A stretch of 64,000 bases of DNA, taken from the NCBI GenBank assembly GCA_001566295.1, contig KQ964245.1, positions 315,524 through 379,523 of the forward strand, given 5' to 3'. Of the stretch, positions 33,612 to 43,962 are shown piece by piece. The position numbers were made by a program, and so were the translations under genes. Position 1 is the first letter of the stretch, and every line of letters begins with the position of its first letter. The DNA is from Microdochium bolleyi (lineage: Eukaryota; Ascomycota; Sordariomycetes; Xylariales; Microdochiaceae). The notes below the pieces were generated by a model. It was given only the letters and a program-made list of their open reading frames with translations, ran no database searches and was not told the origin of the DNA.

Positions 33612-34850
33612 TCACGCCTCCATCGGCTGCACTGCACCACTGCGCTCAATAGCCTCGATCCGACTCAGCATATCGTCCCGCCACTGCTCGTATTCCTTCC
33701 TTTTCTTGTCCGTCATCACCCACCTGCTCTGCAGCATCGTGTCGTTCTTGCGCATGTGCAGGGTCTCGACGAGCTTGCCTTCATCCTCTGGCGAAACATC
33801 CTGCATGTCGATGTCTTCGTCATCGTCCGCACCGCCAGGGACGACGTGGTGTTGCGGCTGGGACACGGCGGCATCGTCCCCTACGAGGTGGTTGATCCCC
33901 GCGAACCACTCGCCATTCTGCCAGCCGCTCTCGACTACTTTGGCAACAGCGGCGTCGATGTCCCGGGGCCCGACATCACTCCAGCCGATCCATAGCTCGT
34001 CCTCGTCCATCCCCACCACTGTGACCTCCTCCGGCGCCCTGCTCAGCACGCCGAGGATAGCCTTGCGCGTCTGCCGGTACTCCTTGTCGTCTGGTGGTGT
34101 TCCGCGCTCGAGGTGCTGGACCTGCAGCGTGACGAGGAAGTAGACCGCGCCCAGCAGCGGCGTCAGGTTTTGCGTGACCCATTCGTCCGTGGACGCGCGC
34201 CCGTGCGGCGCCGCTATAGACTGCATGCCGGCCAGCACCGTCTTGCCTATCCGGTCCGCGTCGAGGTCCCTGCACATGAGCTGGATCGAGGGGCGGACCC
34301 ATGCTGGGAGCAGGCTGTCCTGGCCGCCCGCCTTGCGCTTCGCTGGCATGAGCGACGAGGCAGCCTTGCTCCGTCCAGGTCCAGCTGGCGTTGCCGGACT
34401 CTTGCCGTCGTCCTTTGTACCTGTCGCAGGGGATCGGAATGCCGCGAGGGATTGCGCCTTCGACGGGGTCGGCCGGGTCTGCGTCCTTGGCTCGGCAGAG
34501 CCGAACAAGTCCGAGTCCTTGGCCTTGGCAGACGGCGTCCTCACCCGGCCGGCGCGGCCGCCGGGGGTTGCGGGGAGCACATTGTCGAGGTAGGCATACA
34601 CGCGCTTGTAGACCTTGGGCGCGATGGGCGGGCGGGGCTGGATGTCGGGGAGGTTTAGGGAGATCTTGAGGCGCTCGCAGGCGATGTGGCAGCAGGCGTA
34701 GGAGCGGGCGATCTCCTCGTCCTGCTTGAGGGTGCTGTTGTGCCGCGACTGGGCGAGGAGGGAGGACGCGAGGTTGACCAGAGGGGGCGGCAGGTCTGCG
34801 GACTGCGTGGGGAGTAGCGAGAGGAGGTTGGCCTCGATGGCACGACTCAT
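33612..34850 (-). CDS. ORC6: Origin recognition complex subunit 6
   Basis: Single exon, 412 aa. ORC6 is the smallest ORC subunit. It helps load the MCM helicase at replication origins in the nucleus. The N-terminal TFIIB-like cyclin fold is visible (SRAIEANLLSLLPTQSADLP, then LVNLASSLLAQSRHN and EEIARSYACCHIACERLKIS), followed by IAPKVYKRVYAYLDNVLP. A disordered Pro/Ser/Lys linker with possible CDK sites (ATPGG, RTPSA, TPSKA) separates it from a second conserved region (WVRPSIQLMCRDLDADRIG and NLTPLLGAVYFLVTLQV). The ATG at 34850 is chosen because the in-frame upstream extension lacks similarity to the family. It faces the EF-hand gene head-to-head across 524 bp. Confidence 0.9.
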   Translation of the reverse strand: MSRAIEANLLSLLPTQSADLPPPLVNLASSLLAQSRHNSTLKQDEEIARSYACCHIACERLKISLNLPDIQPRPPIAPKVYKRVYAYLDNVLPATPGGRAGRVRTPSAKAKDSDLFGSAEPRTQTRPTPSKAQSLAAFRSPATGTKDDGKSPATPAGPGRSKAASSLMPAKRKAGGQDSLLPAWVRPSIQLMCRDLDADRIGKTVLAGMQSIAAPHGRASTDEWVTQNLTPLLGAVYFLVTLQVQHLERGTPPDDKEYRQTRKAILGVLSRAPEEVTVVGMDEDELWIGWSDVGPRDIDAAVAKVVESGWQNGEWFAGINHLVGDDAAVSQPQHHVVPGGADDDEDIDMQDVSPEDEGKLVETLHMRKNDTMLQSRWVMTDKKRKEYEQWRDDMLSRIEAIERSGAVQPMEA

Positions 34851-35374
34851 GTTGGCTGTGGACAGTGCCGAGGGTGGACTGCGCTGTGTGTGGTGTGGTG
34901 ATGGCTTCACGAGGACGAGCACTGGACTGGCGGGAGACGTGACGAGAGAATGATCGGCGCACGAGCGCAACGCCAGAGCACGTGCAGGCGCTGTAGCACC
35001 TCCAGGGCCAGGCCCGAGCTACCCCTGTCACAGGCCAACTGTGCCAATGACGTGTCTGTTCTCAAGCCTTTAATGTTTCCGCGGTTCCCCGGACAGCCAA
35101 ACGCCCAGGGCTAGCTTGATTGCCATGTGCCCCTGAACCCCACGTCCGCCTCGGAATCTCCCACCTTCAACCAGTTTCTATTATCTGACCCAAGTATTCT
35201 CGACGCCAATGCGCAAGCCACCCGCGCTCTTTAAACCGGCAAGAGACATCGGGGCGTTTTCACCGACCTAATCACAACCACCCACCAAGCGATCCGAGCC
35301 TCACCACGGCCACGCCCTCACTGTCGCGTGCACCCCGCGTCCTGAGGCCTTTCCACTATAGAGCTGTCGCCAAG
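34851..35374. promoter_or_regulatory. Divergent promoter, ORC6 (-) / EF-hand gene (+)
   Basis: A 524-bp head-to-head spacer that must serve both genes. No specific factor site called. Confidence 0.45.
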
Positions 35375-36083
35375 ATGCGCGCCTCGATAATAACGACGGC
35401 GAGCCTCGTCTCCGTCGCACTGGCTCACGGCGACCACACCCGCTCCCAGAAGCCCATGGTCGCACCTGACGCAAATTGGATGACCGTCCACATGGCTGGT
35501 GAGTTCCTTTTCTCCCGACCTTGCTCCTCCCCGCCAAATCACTCTGAAAGCAGCCTCGAGGAAACACTAACACAGCGACCCCCCTTTCCCACCTGCAGAG
35601 GAACATCACATCTCCTCCTTCGACCCGGAGGCCTTCTTCATGCTGCACGACTTCGACTCCAACGGGCGCTGGGAACCCCACGAGATCCTGCGCTTCTACG
35701 GCCTCGAGGACGAGTCGAACCGCGACATCCGGCCCTCCCGCCGCGACGAGATCCAGGCGCACCTCATGTCCATGCTCGACCTGAACCGCGACGGCTCCGT
35801 CTCGCGCGACGAGTTCGTGCAGTTCACAAAGTCCGGCAAGACCCTGCCCGACATGGCCACGGGGCCAGGACACCACGGCGACGACGAGTACGAGTACGAG
35901 ATCCACCACTGGGAAAAGTACCACAACGACGACACGACCATTGAGGAGCTCACGCACCCGGAGGATATCGCGCACTTCAAGAAGCACGAGGAGATGGAGG
36001 CTGCGGAGGAGCGGCTCGAGAGGTTGAACAAGATGGCGATTGTGGAGGAGAATATCCCAAGCAAGTTCAGGAGAGGTGGCTGA
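35375..36083 (+). CDS. Secretory-pathway EF-hand protein, Ssp120/nucleobindin-like
   Basis: Two exons, join(35375..35498, 35599..36083), with a 100-nt intron; 202 aa. A signal peptide (MRASIITTASLVSVALAHG) is followed by EEHHISSFDPEAFFMLHDFD. Two EF-hand loops follow, DFDSNGRWEPHE and DLNRDGSVSRDE, both with acidic residues at the calcium-binding positions. A charged helical C-terminal part follows (HHWEKYHNDDTTIEELTHPE and EEMEAAEERLERLNKMA). This architecture matches yeast Ssp120 and animal nucleobindin/Cab45-like lumenal calcium binders of the Golgi/ER. No HDEL-type signal is seen; the end is SKFRRGG. The gene is tail-to-tail with TYW2, 217 bp apart. Confidence 0.85.
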
Positions 36084-36300
36084 GTGCTTCTGCTGGGGAG
36101 AAGCCCGTGTTTTGTGTGCATATTATGGAGTTTTGAGGGTATATATGCTGAGCGTTTCTACTGGATATAGTAACGTCGAGACGAAATGAGACGATGATGT
36201 ACATGGCCGCCTTCCTTGAGTAGAGCTGCCTTTGCAACAACCGATAGAGTGGTTATACGAAGAACTTCGCTTCTCTGGCGACCACCAGGGACAAGAGTTT

Positions 36301-37902
36301 TCAACCACCGCTAGGGCCTTCGTTCACCCTGCTCGTCACATACACATCAAACACGCAGTGCCACACGTCCGGCGCAAATGTCTTGACGAGCTCGACATGT
36401 TCCACCCGCGCCGCCCGTCGAGGTTCCGGTGACGACGACAAGCTGCCGGTCCCCTCCGCACTTTGCCGTGACCGCTGCTGGTCCTGGTAGTCCCGAAACC
36501 ACAGCTCGATCTCGGTCTTGCGGCGCTCGACGTCCGCGACGCCCACGTTCTCGTGGAGGTGCAGCCACGCGTCCTGGCTCGTGCTCGTCACGTCCCAGGC
36601 GCCCGGCCACGATCCTGTGCTCGCGGGCAGGAGGCCGCCGTTGACGTGCAGGACTTCGAGGGGCTGTGCCTGTGCTGCTGCTGGCAGCAGAACTTTCGTA
36701 TTTCTGTCTTGAATGATGCTGCTAGCATCGTTGTCGGCTTCTCGAGCTCCTGTCTTGTTCTGCCACGCTTCCCTGAGCTCGGCGATCCGCCTCGCTGCGT
36801 GCTTGTTGTCCTCCAGAAACACCACGATCTGCGCCGCCTCCTCCGTTCGCGTCCTGGGGCCCACGCGAGCACGTTTCCCCGTCTCGTATCCTCCATCTCT
36901 TGTCCTGGGGACGAGCTCCGGCGTCGGCCTCGCGAGCTCTTCCTCGGTGCGAACAACCCTCACAGTCCAGCCGTTAGCCTCGGCGCCGCGGCGCAGGCCC
37001 TCGACGCTCCAGGGGTTGATTTCCCAGCAGAGCACGCGCAGGCCGAGCCGCGCGTAGGAGAAGACGAAGTAGCCGATGCCGGCGTACATGTCGACCGCAT
37101 AGCACGACCTTAGCTTTATGCCCAGTGTGCTAGCAATTGTGCCGTCGTGCTTGCCGTCTGGCTGTTGGCTCAGAGTCTCGGAGGCACTATCATTGCTGGT
37201 GCTCTTTGGTAGAGCTGAACTGTTCTTGGATGCGTGGAAGTCGAGGAGCCTGGCTTTCTCTTTGATGTTGCCCCTGCTGAACATTGTCCAGCGCGGCGCC
37301 CAGGTCTGGCATATTCCGTTCTGCTTGGTGGACACCCAGAAAGCTTTCTCAAAGTCATCGTCGGTAGGCGTAGCTTGGCTGCTGATGCTGCCTATATCTG
37401 ATCTAGAACCTAGAGACGGTCCGAAGTCCCCATACAGCATCGCCAGACCCGATGGGCTGCGCAGAATGTTGTCCTGCGACTGTTCCGGTTGTTGCTGATT
37501 CTGGTCACGCACAAGTGGGATGCCCTCGTTGATGGCGAGGTGTGTGAGTGGTTGCTTCGCGCCGGTCTTGCGAGAGATCTCTGTCAATATCCCTTGCCAG
37601 AGGTTCTGCACGATGGCTGGGTTCTGTTGACCCAGGCGGGAGAGCAGGCTGCTCCATTCTGGTGACGAGAGAGAGCCGGTGGGCAGGAGCACCATTGGCT
37701 CGTAGACCGTCCATCGTCTGGGTGCTTGTGCTAGGAGTGTAGGGTTCTGGTGCTGAGTGGCAGCCTCAGATGTGGAAGTGTCTTGTGGCAGTAAGCCGAG
37801 CCATGCCAGCACGGCGGCCTCGATTGGATTTTGCGCGGCTGCCTTGCGCTTGGGGCGTGGCCGCCGGTCGTTGGCGGGCCTGCCTTGTTGGTTGTCTGTC
37901 AT
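36301..37902 (-). CDS. TRM12: tRNA wybutosine-synthesizing protein 2 (TYW2/Trm12)
   Basis: Transfers the alpha-amino-alpha-carboxypropyl group of S-adenosylmethionine to the wyosine base at position 37 of tRNA-Phe, in the cytoplasm. Single exon, 533 aa from the ATG at 37902. The frame stays open to 38046 but only with GTG at its start, and an unseen 5' exon is possible. Landmarks are AAQNPIEAAVLAWLGLLP at the N terminus, the KQNGICQTWAPRWTMFSRGN block (the WAP-TMFS signature of the family), and the SAM-binding strand VDMYAGIGYFVFSYARLG followed by CWEINPWSVEGLRRGAEANG. HVNGGLLPAS and HLHENVGVADVE follow, and VKTFAPDVWHCVFDVYV ends it. Long polar inserts interrupt the domains, as is common in filamentous fungi. 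Confidence 0.9.
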   Translation of the reverse strand: MTDNQQGRPANDRRPRPKRKAAAQNPIEAAVLAWLGLLPQDTSTSEAATQHQNPTLLAQAPRRWTVYEPMVLLPTGSLSSPEWSSLLSRLGQQNPAIVQNLWQGILTEISRKTGAKQPLTHLAINEGIPLVRDQNQQQPEQSQDNILRSPSGLAMLYGDFGPSLGSRSDIGSISSQATPTDDDFEKAFWVSTKQNGICQTWAPRWTMFSRGNIKEKARLLDFHASKNSSALPKSTSNDSASETLSQQPDGKHDGTIASTLGIKLRSCYAVDMYAGIGYFVFSYARLGLRVLCWEINPWSVEGLRRGAEANGWTVRVVRTEEELARPTPELVPRTRDGGYETGKRARVGPRTRTEEAAQIVVFLEDNKHAARRIAELREAWQNKTGAREADNDASSIIQDRNTKVLLPAAAQAQPLEVLHVNGGLLPASTGSWPGAWDVTSTSQDAWLHLHENVGVADVERRKTEIELWFRDYQDQQRSRQSAEGTGSLSSSPEPRRAARVEHVELVKTFAPDVWHCVFDVYVTSRVNEGPSGG

Positions 37903-38372
37903 GACGGCATGTGGAGATGTGACCTCTTCCAGCCATTCGGGTCTGCAAGTAGTTGCTCTTGCGAGGAGACGGACCAAGACCTCACGATCTCTTTCTTGGT
38001 GGGGAAGTTGCGATCCTAGACTGGCAGTTTTTGGTGCAGGTGCCACCGTGTTAGATGATTGGCTGCAGGAGGGCAGCTCGGAGCTCTGCGCCTGACGACC
38101 CCACCACGGACCAACTCCGGACGCCGGCGCTCGCCAGTTCTGGAAGCGGCCGCCGAGGCATCATCCGTCATCCCCACTCCAGACTCCCACGGCCGCCCTC
38201 GTGCTCTCCGTCGCGCGCTTTCGCTCTCTGTCGCCGTGCAACGACTCCGGCCGTCCCGACAGCTCCAGCACACGGCTGCCTTTTCCCTTCTCGGCGCGCC
38301 TGCTCATTCCAACCACAGCGCGGCAAGCACCCTCGCGCACGAACGACACCTCGTGTGTCCCACCAACACACC
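37903..38372. promoter_or_regulatory. Divergent promoter, TYW2 (-) / F-box-TPR gene (+)
   Basis: A 470-bp head-to-head spacer. The plus-strand frame is open through most of it (from 38055) but without protein-like features. It is C-rich near the plus-side ATG. Confidence 0.4.
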
Positions 38373-39599
38373 ATGGCCACCGGGGACAAGCCGTCGCTGC
38401 TCTCCCTCCCCCCCGAGATCCGCGAGCACATCTACCGCCTCCTGCTCAACCCAGACGCAAACCGTCACTACGACCCCAACGACTACAATGACTACGACTA
38501 CACCGACTCCCTCGTCCTCTACCGCCTCAACCAGCAGATCTACTACGAGGCCCGGCGCATCTTCCGCGACCTCAACATCTTTGTCCGCATCGAGACCCCC
38601 TGGCCCGAGGCCCAGGACCACGTCGCCCTCGAGGGCCATGTCCCCATTCTCATAAAGGGCCAGCAGGCCAAGCGCTTCACCGGCCACAGCCTGAGCGTCG
38701 TCATCGAGGCCCCACCCCAGATGTCCATGGACGAGACAGAGTCGGAGCACTTTGTCATCCTCCTCGACGACCTCGACAAGTTCACCCGCACCTGGTTCTA
38801 CTCCAACCTGTCCAACCCAGGCCTCAACCACTTCCTCAGCCTCAAGCTGCACCTCCGCGACCCCTACGCGCTCGACTGGGAGGAGAAGATCATGCCCAAG
38901 TGGCTGCAGCGCAAGCTGCTCATGCCCTTCGGCATGGTCAAGGGTCTGAGGCAGCTCGCGCTCACCGGCGACCCGGCGCCACTGCCCTCCATCGAAAGCG
39001 AGCTGCGCGCGGCGCAGGCCGTCCCCACGGCCCCTCCAGAGCACTGCCTGAGCGAGGCGACGAGGCTGAAGACCGAGGGCAACGAGGCCCTGAAAATGGG
39101 CAAGTACCGCGAGGCGCTGAGGATATACAACGAGGCGTGGGAGGCGATACACATCGTCATCCGGGGCCGCCAGCGGCACGTGCACGCCGAGGCCTTCTTC
39201 GCGCAGCGCATGACGCAGGACCCCTGGCGCGGCAAGGACGGGCGGCTGGAGAGGCTAAACCTGCGCGTGCAGCTCGTCGCGAACACGTGCCTGGTGCTCC
39301 TCAAGCTGGAGGACTGGGAGGAGCTCATCTACTGGGGCATGCGGACCATCGTCGCCATCAGGCAGGGCGTGCTTGGGCCTCTGGAGGAGCAGTGGGACGT
39401 GTCGCCGCAGGACGAGGCCATGCTCACGTTCCCGGCGGCCGTCCAGATGGGCAAGGTCTACTACCGCACTGCGCTGGGTTACAAGGCGCTCGAGCAGAAG
39501 GCCGAGGCCAGGAAGCTGCTCAGAGTGGCAGAGGTGTACCTGCCACACGACGAGTCGGTTAAGAAGGAGATCGCAGCATGTGCGCTGCAGCTCGGGTGA
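38373..39599 (+). CDS. F-box-like/TPR protein
   Basis: Single exon, 408 aa. The N-terminal LLSLPPEIREHIYRLLLNPD is the F-box-like opening common in fungal proteins of this kind; a role as an SCF substrate receptor is inference. A central region typical of fungal F-box-like proteins follows (VLYRLNQQIYYEARRIFRDL). The C-terminal half contains tetratricopeptide-type helices: LKTEGNEALKMGKYREALRI, YNEAWEAIHIVI, and YYRTALGYKALEQKAEARK. The ATG at 38373 is chosen over the in-frame one at 38055 because the upstream extension is Ser/Arg/Pro-rich filler. Target unknown. Confidence 0.75.
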   Translation: MATGDKPSLLSLPPEIREHIYRLLLNPDANRHYDPNDYNDYDYTDSLVLYRLNQQIYYEARRIFRDLNIFVRIETPWPEAQDHVALEGHVPILIKGQQAKRFTGHSLSVVIEAPPQMSMDETESEHFVILLDDLDKFTRTWFYSNLSNPGLNHFLSLKLHLRDPYALDWEEKIMPKWLQRKLLMPFGMVKGLRQLALTGDPAPLPSIESELRAAQAVPTAPPEHCLSEATRLKTEGNEALKMGKYREALRIYNEAWEAIHIVIRGRQRHVHAEAFFAQRMTQDPWRGKDGRLERLNLRVQLVANTCLVLLKLEDWEELIYWGMRTIVAIRQGVLGPLEEQWDVSPQDEAMLTFPAAVQMGKVYYRTALGYKALEQKAEARKLLRVAEVYLPHDESVKKEIAACALQLG

Positions 39600-40006
39600 G
39601 CGGCAACTACTTTTGGGGGAAGGCATTTTGGGATGTAGCAAGCGTTTTCAAATGGTTTCAAATATCAACTCCAATCATTGTTCAATTCGACAGCTCCTAC
39701 GCGAGTTTCTTCATGTATGATTCATCCAAGCGGATCATAAAGCCAATTCCAGGTGGTGAGGTGAGACTCAACCGCGTTTTAGATGCTCTCATTGCTATAA
39801 CGTCGTCGCCTTTATGCATTCTGTTCTATATTTCAACGTCGCCATCCCGTTCAACATGAGCCAAACGACCCTCCGGTTCCAATCTGTGCTAGATATCACG
39901 AATCTCATCCTCATGTCTCAATTTCGTTGCCCATCCCAGACCACCGAGTGTCTCGTGCCTTCACTCATTCTCTACCTCGAAGTCCCCATTCCCCCTGATT
40001 AGCCGC
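39600..40006. other. Convergent spacer
   Basis: 3' flanks of the F-box-like/TPR gene (+) and the NmrA-type gene (-). No feature seen. Confidence 0.5.
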
Positions 40007-41451
40007 TCAAATCTCACAGGGCTCAACATTGAACATGCCCTGCACGATCTCGCAGTCTTCCCCATACAGTGCCAGCGCATCCCTCACGGCCTGCTCCAAG
40101 CTGACAGCATGCACCCCGACGGCAGCGTTGTCGCACAGGTGCGCAAAGTCGCCCGCCGCGTCGGGCTCGTAGAACTGGTTGCTGATGCCCAGGCCCTTCA
40201 TCGCCTTGGCGCCCTCACCGCGCTCCAGGGCCGTGCGGGCGTTGGCGTTGATTTTGGCGATGTCGACGTGCTCGACCGCGAACGCGCCGCCCGGGATTGG
40301 CCCGGCGGTCGGTGCGGAGGAGGCCGAGTTTGTCTCCGAAGACGAGAAGATGTCCTCCAGCACGGCGAGGATCTTGTTCTGCGAGAACTTCTCGACTCCG
40401 CTGATGAGCAGGCCCTTGTTGACAAACCTGCTCGTGTCGTGCTCGCCCGTCGCGTCGCCATGCCAGCGCAGCATGTTGGCCACGCCGACCGCCATCATCG
40501 GCAGGGGCGTCCAGCACAGCGTGGCGTCGCCCGTGCCGTAGATCCGCGCGCGGCGGTTCTTGATGTCGAAGCCTGCGGGGCCCTTCATGAGCCCTGTTTA
40601 CATGGCGGAGAGGCAGAGGGTCAGCGGTCATTTCTGTGAATCCTTGATATGGGCTCTCTGCCGGTGATGCGGTCAACACGACCACGATGTCGGGATGAGG
40701 GACAAACCCACACCCGGAGCAAGGAACACGAAAGAAAAGAAAAGAAAGAAAAGAAAGAAAAGAAAGAAAAGAAAGAAAAGAAAGAAAAGAAAGAAAAGAA
40801 AGAAAAGAAAAGAAAAGAAAAGAAAAGAAAAGGAGAGGAATCACCTACACATATCAAAAAACGGTCCACCGCTGATTCCCGACCACTCCAGCTTCCCTTC
40901 CTTCCCCAGTCCCTCCAGGTACGCCCGCGTCTTCACCTTGCCGCCAACAAACGCCTCCGGGAGGCGGCGGTACTGCTCGGCGTGGATGTTGCCCACGAAC
41001 TCGTTGGCCAGGTAGAACCGCACGCCCGCAGCCACCGCGGCGTCGATGATGATCTTGGTCGGCGCGAACTGCGTCTGGCTGCCCGAAATGCAGTTCACGA
41101 CCGCGTCCTGGCCGCGGAACGCGGCCGAGAGGGAGTCGGGGGACGTGAAATCCGCGGACGCGGGGGTGATCTTGGCGGCCCCGGTCGCCTCTGCTGCAGC
41201 GGCGCCGAGGGGAGGCACATACGTGTACTCGGTCCCGGGGCGGGTGATGGCCGTGATCTCGAACCGCTCGGGCCCGTCCTTGAGGAGCTCCGCGATGACG
41301 GCGCGGCCGACGCTGCCTCGGGGCTGGTTTTGTCTCGGTCAGCTCGTGATTTCCCTGGGTTCAGAAACCTAAGATTGCGAGGTGGCGGAGAACGACGACG
41401 AAGAAAAGTGGCGAGACCTACGCCGAGGATTGCAATCTTTCTGAGTGTCAT
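40007..41451 (-). CDS. NmrA/isoflavone-reductase-type NAD(P)-binding protein
   Basis: Three exons, complement(41422..41451, 40849..41323, 40007..40593); 363 aa. A 10-codon first exon (MTLRKIAILG) joins PRGSVGRAV to rebuild the NAD(P) motif G-x-x-G-x-x-G. Next come AVVNCISGSQTQFAPTKIIIDAA and GVRFYLANEFVGNIH, as in NmrA-like, isoflavone reductase-like and PCBER-type atypical SDRs. GPFFDMWLMKGPAGFDIK spans the second intron. Both introns start GTAGGT. The enzyme could reduce an aromatic substrate or act as a redox-sensing regulator like NmrA; sequence alone does not decide. Intron 2 (40594-40848) is 255 nt and carries a purine/pyrimidine microsatellite beginning about 10 nt after the donor site. 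Confidence 0.82.
40731..40837. repeat. Homopurine GAAA/GAAAA tandem repeat
   Basis: 107 bp of uninterrupted purine on the plus strand. A 9-bp unit (AAAGAAAAG) is repeated about seven times and passes into a 5-bp unit (AAAAG). It lies within intron 2 of the NmrA-type gene, where it is pyrimidine on the sense strand. Confidence 0.95.
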
Positions 41452-42096
41452 GTTGACAAAGGCGAAAGTGATATTTGTGGTGTAAGAGAGTGCTCGTGGT
41501 ACGCAGGAAACAGACAACTCGAGAATTCGATGAGTGGCAATGAGATACTGCTCTGCACGTTTCTGACGAGCCCGGCGAGAGTTTTTGAAGCGGTCCTACG
41601 TGTTCTGAGCTTAGGGAGCCGCTATGACGACTTTCCACTTGTTGTTGACCAGGTCTAAGTGGCTCCAGCACAGAGCCAGCGGATGAATACACTTTGGCGC
41701 GCAACACTGTGATAAGCGACGGGGCTAGTTCAAGCAGCACGAACGGAATTCTTCTCTCCGCGATGGGAATAAGCTAGATGGGAAGCATAGCTACACACAA
41801 TGTGAGGCCCATCAGATATATTTATATACCAGTAGCCTTGGTGGTCATCGTGTATCTGCCTGATCAACGGTGAGTCTTACCACGGATTTCGGGGTTCACG
41901 CTCAGCCCTGGAACCCCGTCTCACCACTCCACAAGTCGTTGGCGGAGCACCCTCTCCTCCCCGTCCCTGGCGATGCGGGCCAGGGCTTTTGCGTCAGGGT
42001 CCAAGGGTCTTCTCAAAAGCCTCATGAGAGCTGCGAACTACTCCAACACCACACTGAAGCGTACCGCAAAACTAGACGACCCTTGATTTAATCACT

Positions 42097-42128
<32 letters not shown>

Positions 42129-42375
42129 CAGTGCATGGGTATTTCATGTCAAGTCTATTGTCTGTTGTATCGCCTTCGTGTCTCAAGAACAGACCGTGCC
42201 AGCCGCTACTGCCGGGCGTTCACGCACCACAACTAAATCGTGAGGGGCTGACCTGCTCTCATAGAATATCTACCATATCAACGTACAAGTCCGAAAGGTC
42301 CCATTTCCGCAGTGACCATGCCGTTCGGACCGAAACCTTTCAACGCCTCATCATGCCGTTTCAAATTACAACCAT
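41452..42375. other. Intergenic, NmrA-type gene to ACL2
   Basis: Promoter of the NmrA-type gene on the left and 3' flank of ACL2 on the right, with a (GA)n run at 42100-42128 in between. No gene supported. Confidence 0.5.
42100..42128. repeat. GA dinucleotide microsatellite
   Basis: About 14 tandem GA units, 250 bp beyond the ACL2 stop codon. Confidence 0.9.
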
Positions 42376-43962
42376 TTAACCAGACCACTCCTGGAGCTTG
42401 CTCTCCTCCCACTTGCCGGGGACCAGAGCAAGGGGCACGATACCAGAGACGTGCATCTCGGGTCCGAAAACCTTACCCTGGAGGCCGAGCTCCTGAATAG
42501 CGGCTCTCATGTTCTTGAGACCCTCCTGGTAGTTGGGTCCAGCACGACGGACCCAGATCTGGACATTGTGCTCAACGAGCAGGGGTGCGACCTCACGCAA
42601 CGCCCGGATGACGCCCTTGAATGTGGAAGCAACGTTGGTGAAGTTGGCAATGCCACCTCCGATGAAGAGGACCTTGCCCTTGGGGCTCTGAGGAGCGCGG
42701 ATCATGAGATCGAGGACGGTCTTGGCATAGTAGAAGGTCTGAGACTCAGTGGGAGCTCCAGAGTACTCGCCGTAGTTGGCAAGCTCGTCGGCGAAACCAG
42801 CCGAAGCAATGGCGTCAGCGTACACGACGGAGGCACCACCACCAGCGACCAGAGTCCAGATGCGGCCGTTCTGGTTCAGAACAGTCAGCTTGAGCGAAGC
42901 ACCAGTCTTGGCGTCGAGCTCGGCGATGTAGGCCTCCTCCTTGGTCAGCTCACGGCCGAAGGGAGCAGGGAACTCAATTGGCGGGCCAGCGTCGATGCTG
43001 ATCTTGTCGGAAGCGACAGCGGCGATGCCCAGGTTGGCAGGCGAGCGAGCGATAGCCCACTTGACACCGCACTCGAAGTCGGCAGTCTGGTCAAGCTTGG
43101 CAGCCAGATCCAGGAAGTGGACCTCGGCGGATGTCGCATCGGCGTTGGGGATGACGACCAGGGGGTTGATCTCCATGTATGTGAACTGGCAGTCGACGTA
43201 CACGGCGTAGAGGCGCGAGATAAAGTCGACGAGGACGTTGTGTACACCCTGGGGGACCTTCTTGAGCAGTGTAGCGGCAATCTCCTCGTTGGAGGGGAAC
43301 TCAGACAGATCCACAGGGATCAGGAGTTTCTCGGCCTTCTCGTCAACATCACCAACATCGACACCACCCTCGTGGGTGAAGAGAATCCAGTCGCCCTAGA
43401 TTTCAGAATGTCAATAGAAGGCGCTACTGGCAGAGTTCACGGTTGCGAGGGTGCTCTAAAAAAGCTCGTGCAATAAGATGCAGAACATTGGAATTGGACG
43501 TCCTTCAGCAGGAAAACTTACGTCTCTGACGGAGTTGATGTTGATGTAGTACTCAGTGTCCTGAGGATGAGGAACGAAAGGCTCGACCAGGAACTGGCGG
43601 AGGACACCCTGGGTGTGCTCGACCTTCTGGACCTTGCCGGCGCGCTCGGCGATCCAAGCCTTTGCCTCAGACCAGGGCTTGTTCAGGCAGAGCAGACCGC
43701 TCTTGCCTCGTCGCTTGATGAGCTGATCGGGCTTGGCAACAAAGCGGGCACCGTCGTGGAGGAGCCACGGGTAAGTGATCTCGGCCTGGTCGAGGACGGT
43801 CTTGACGTCGGCATCCTCGGGGAAGCTCAGAGCCGCCAGCCGGGGAGGGGCGTTGTGTGTTGTGGACTTAGGGAGAGGAGTGGGCTTGATCACAGGAGCT
43901 CTTGTGAGGTGGTAGTTGATGATGGCCTTGCCGTCGGCCTCGTAGATCGCTTTAGCAGACAT
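42376..43962 (-). CDS. ACL2: ATP-citrate lyase, subunit 2 (ATP-grasp/CoA-ligase-like part)
   Basis: ATP-citrate lyase makes cytosolic acetyl-CoA and oxaloacetate from citrate, ATP and CoA, feeding lipid synthesis and histone acetylation. In ascomycetes it is split in two; this subunit matches the N-terminal part of the animal enzyme. Two exons, complement(43522..43962, 42376..43395), with a 126-nt intron; 486 aa. Visible features are MSAKAIYEADGKAIINYHL at the start, KPDQLIKRRGKSGLL, FTHEGGVDVGDVDEKAEKL, FTYMEINPLVVI, WTLVAGGGASVVYADAI, GKVLFIGGGIANFTNVASTF, and RRAGPNYQEGL near the citrate-binding end. A likely 5'-UTR intron (donor GTGAGT at 44319, acceptor at 44044) precedes it. Divergently paired with ACL1. 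Confidence 0.96.

Noticed and set aside
37903..38046. N-terminal extension of TYW2
   Set aside because: The open frame has no ATG at its beginning (GTG), so the first ATG at 37902 is used; an upstream exon is not excluded.
38055..38372. N-terminal extension of the F-box-like/TPR protein
   Set aside because: In frame and open, but Ser/Arg/Pro filler in the divergent promoter; the ATG at 38373 directly precedes the F-box-like motif.
40649..41485. 278-codon plus-strand ORF with a KEKKEKKEK stretch
   Set aside because: The Lys/Glu stretch is the translated GAAAA microsatellite in the NmrA intron; the opposite strand holds the real gene.
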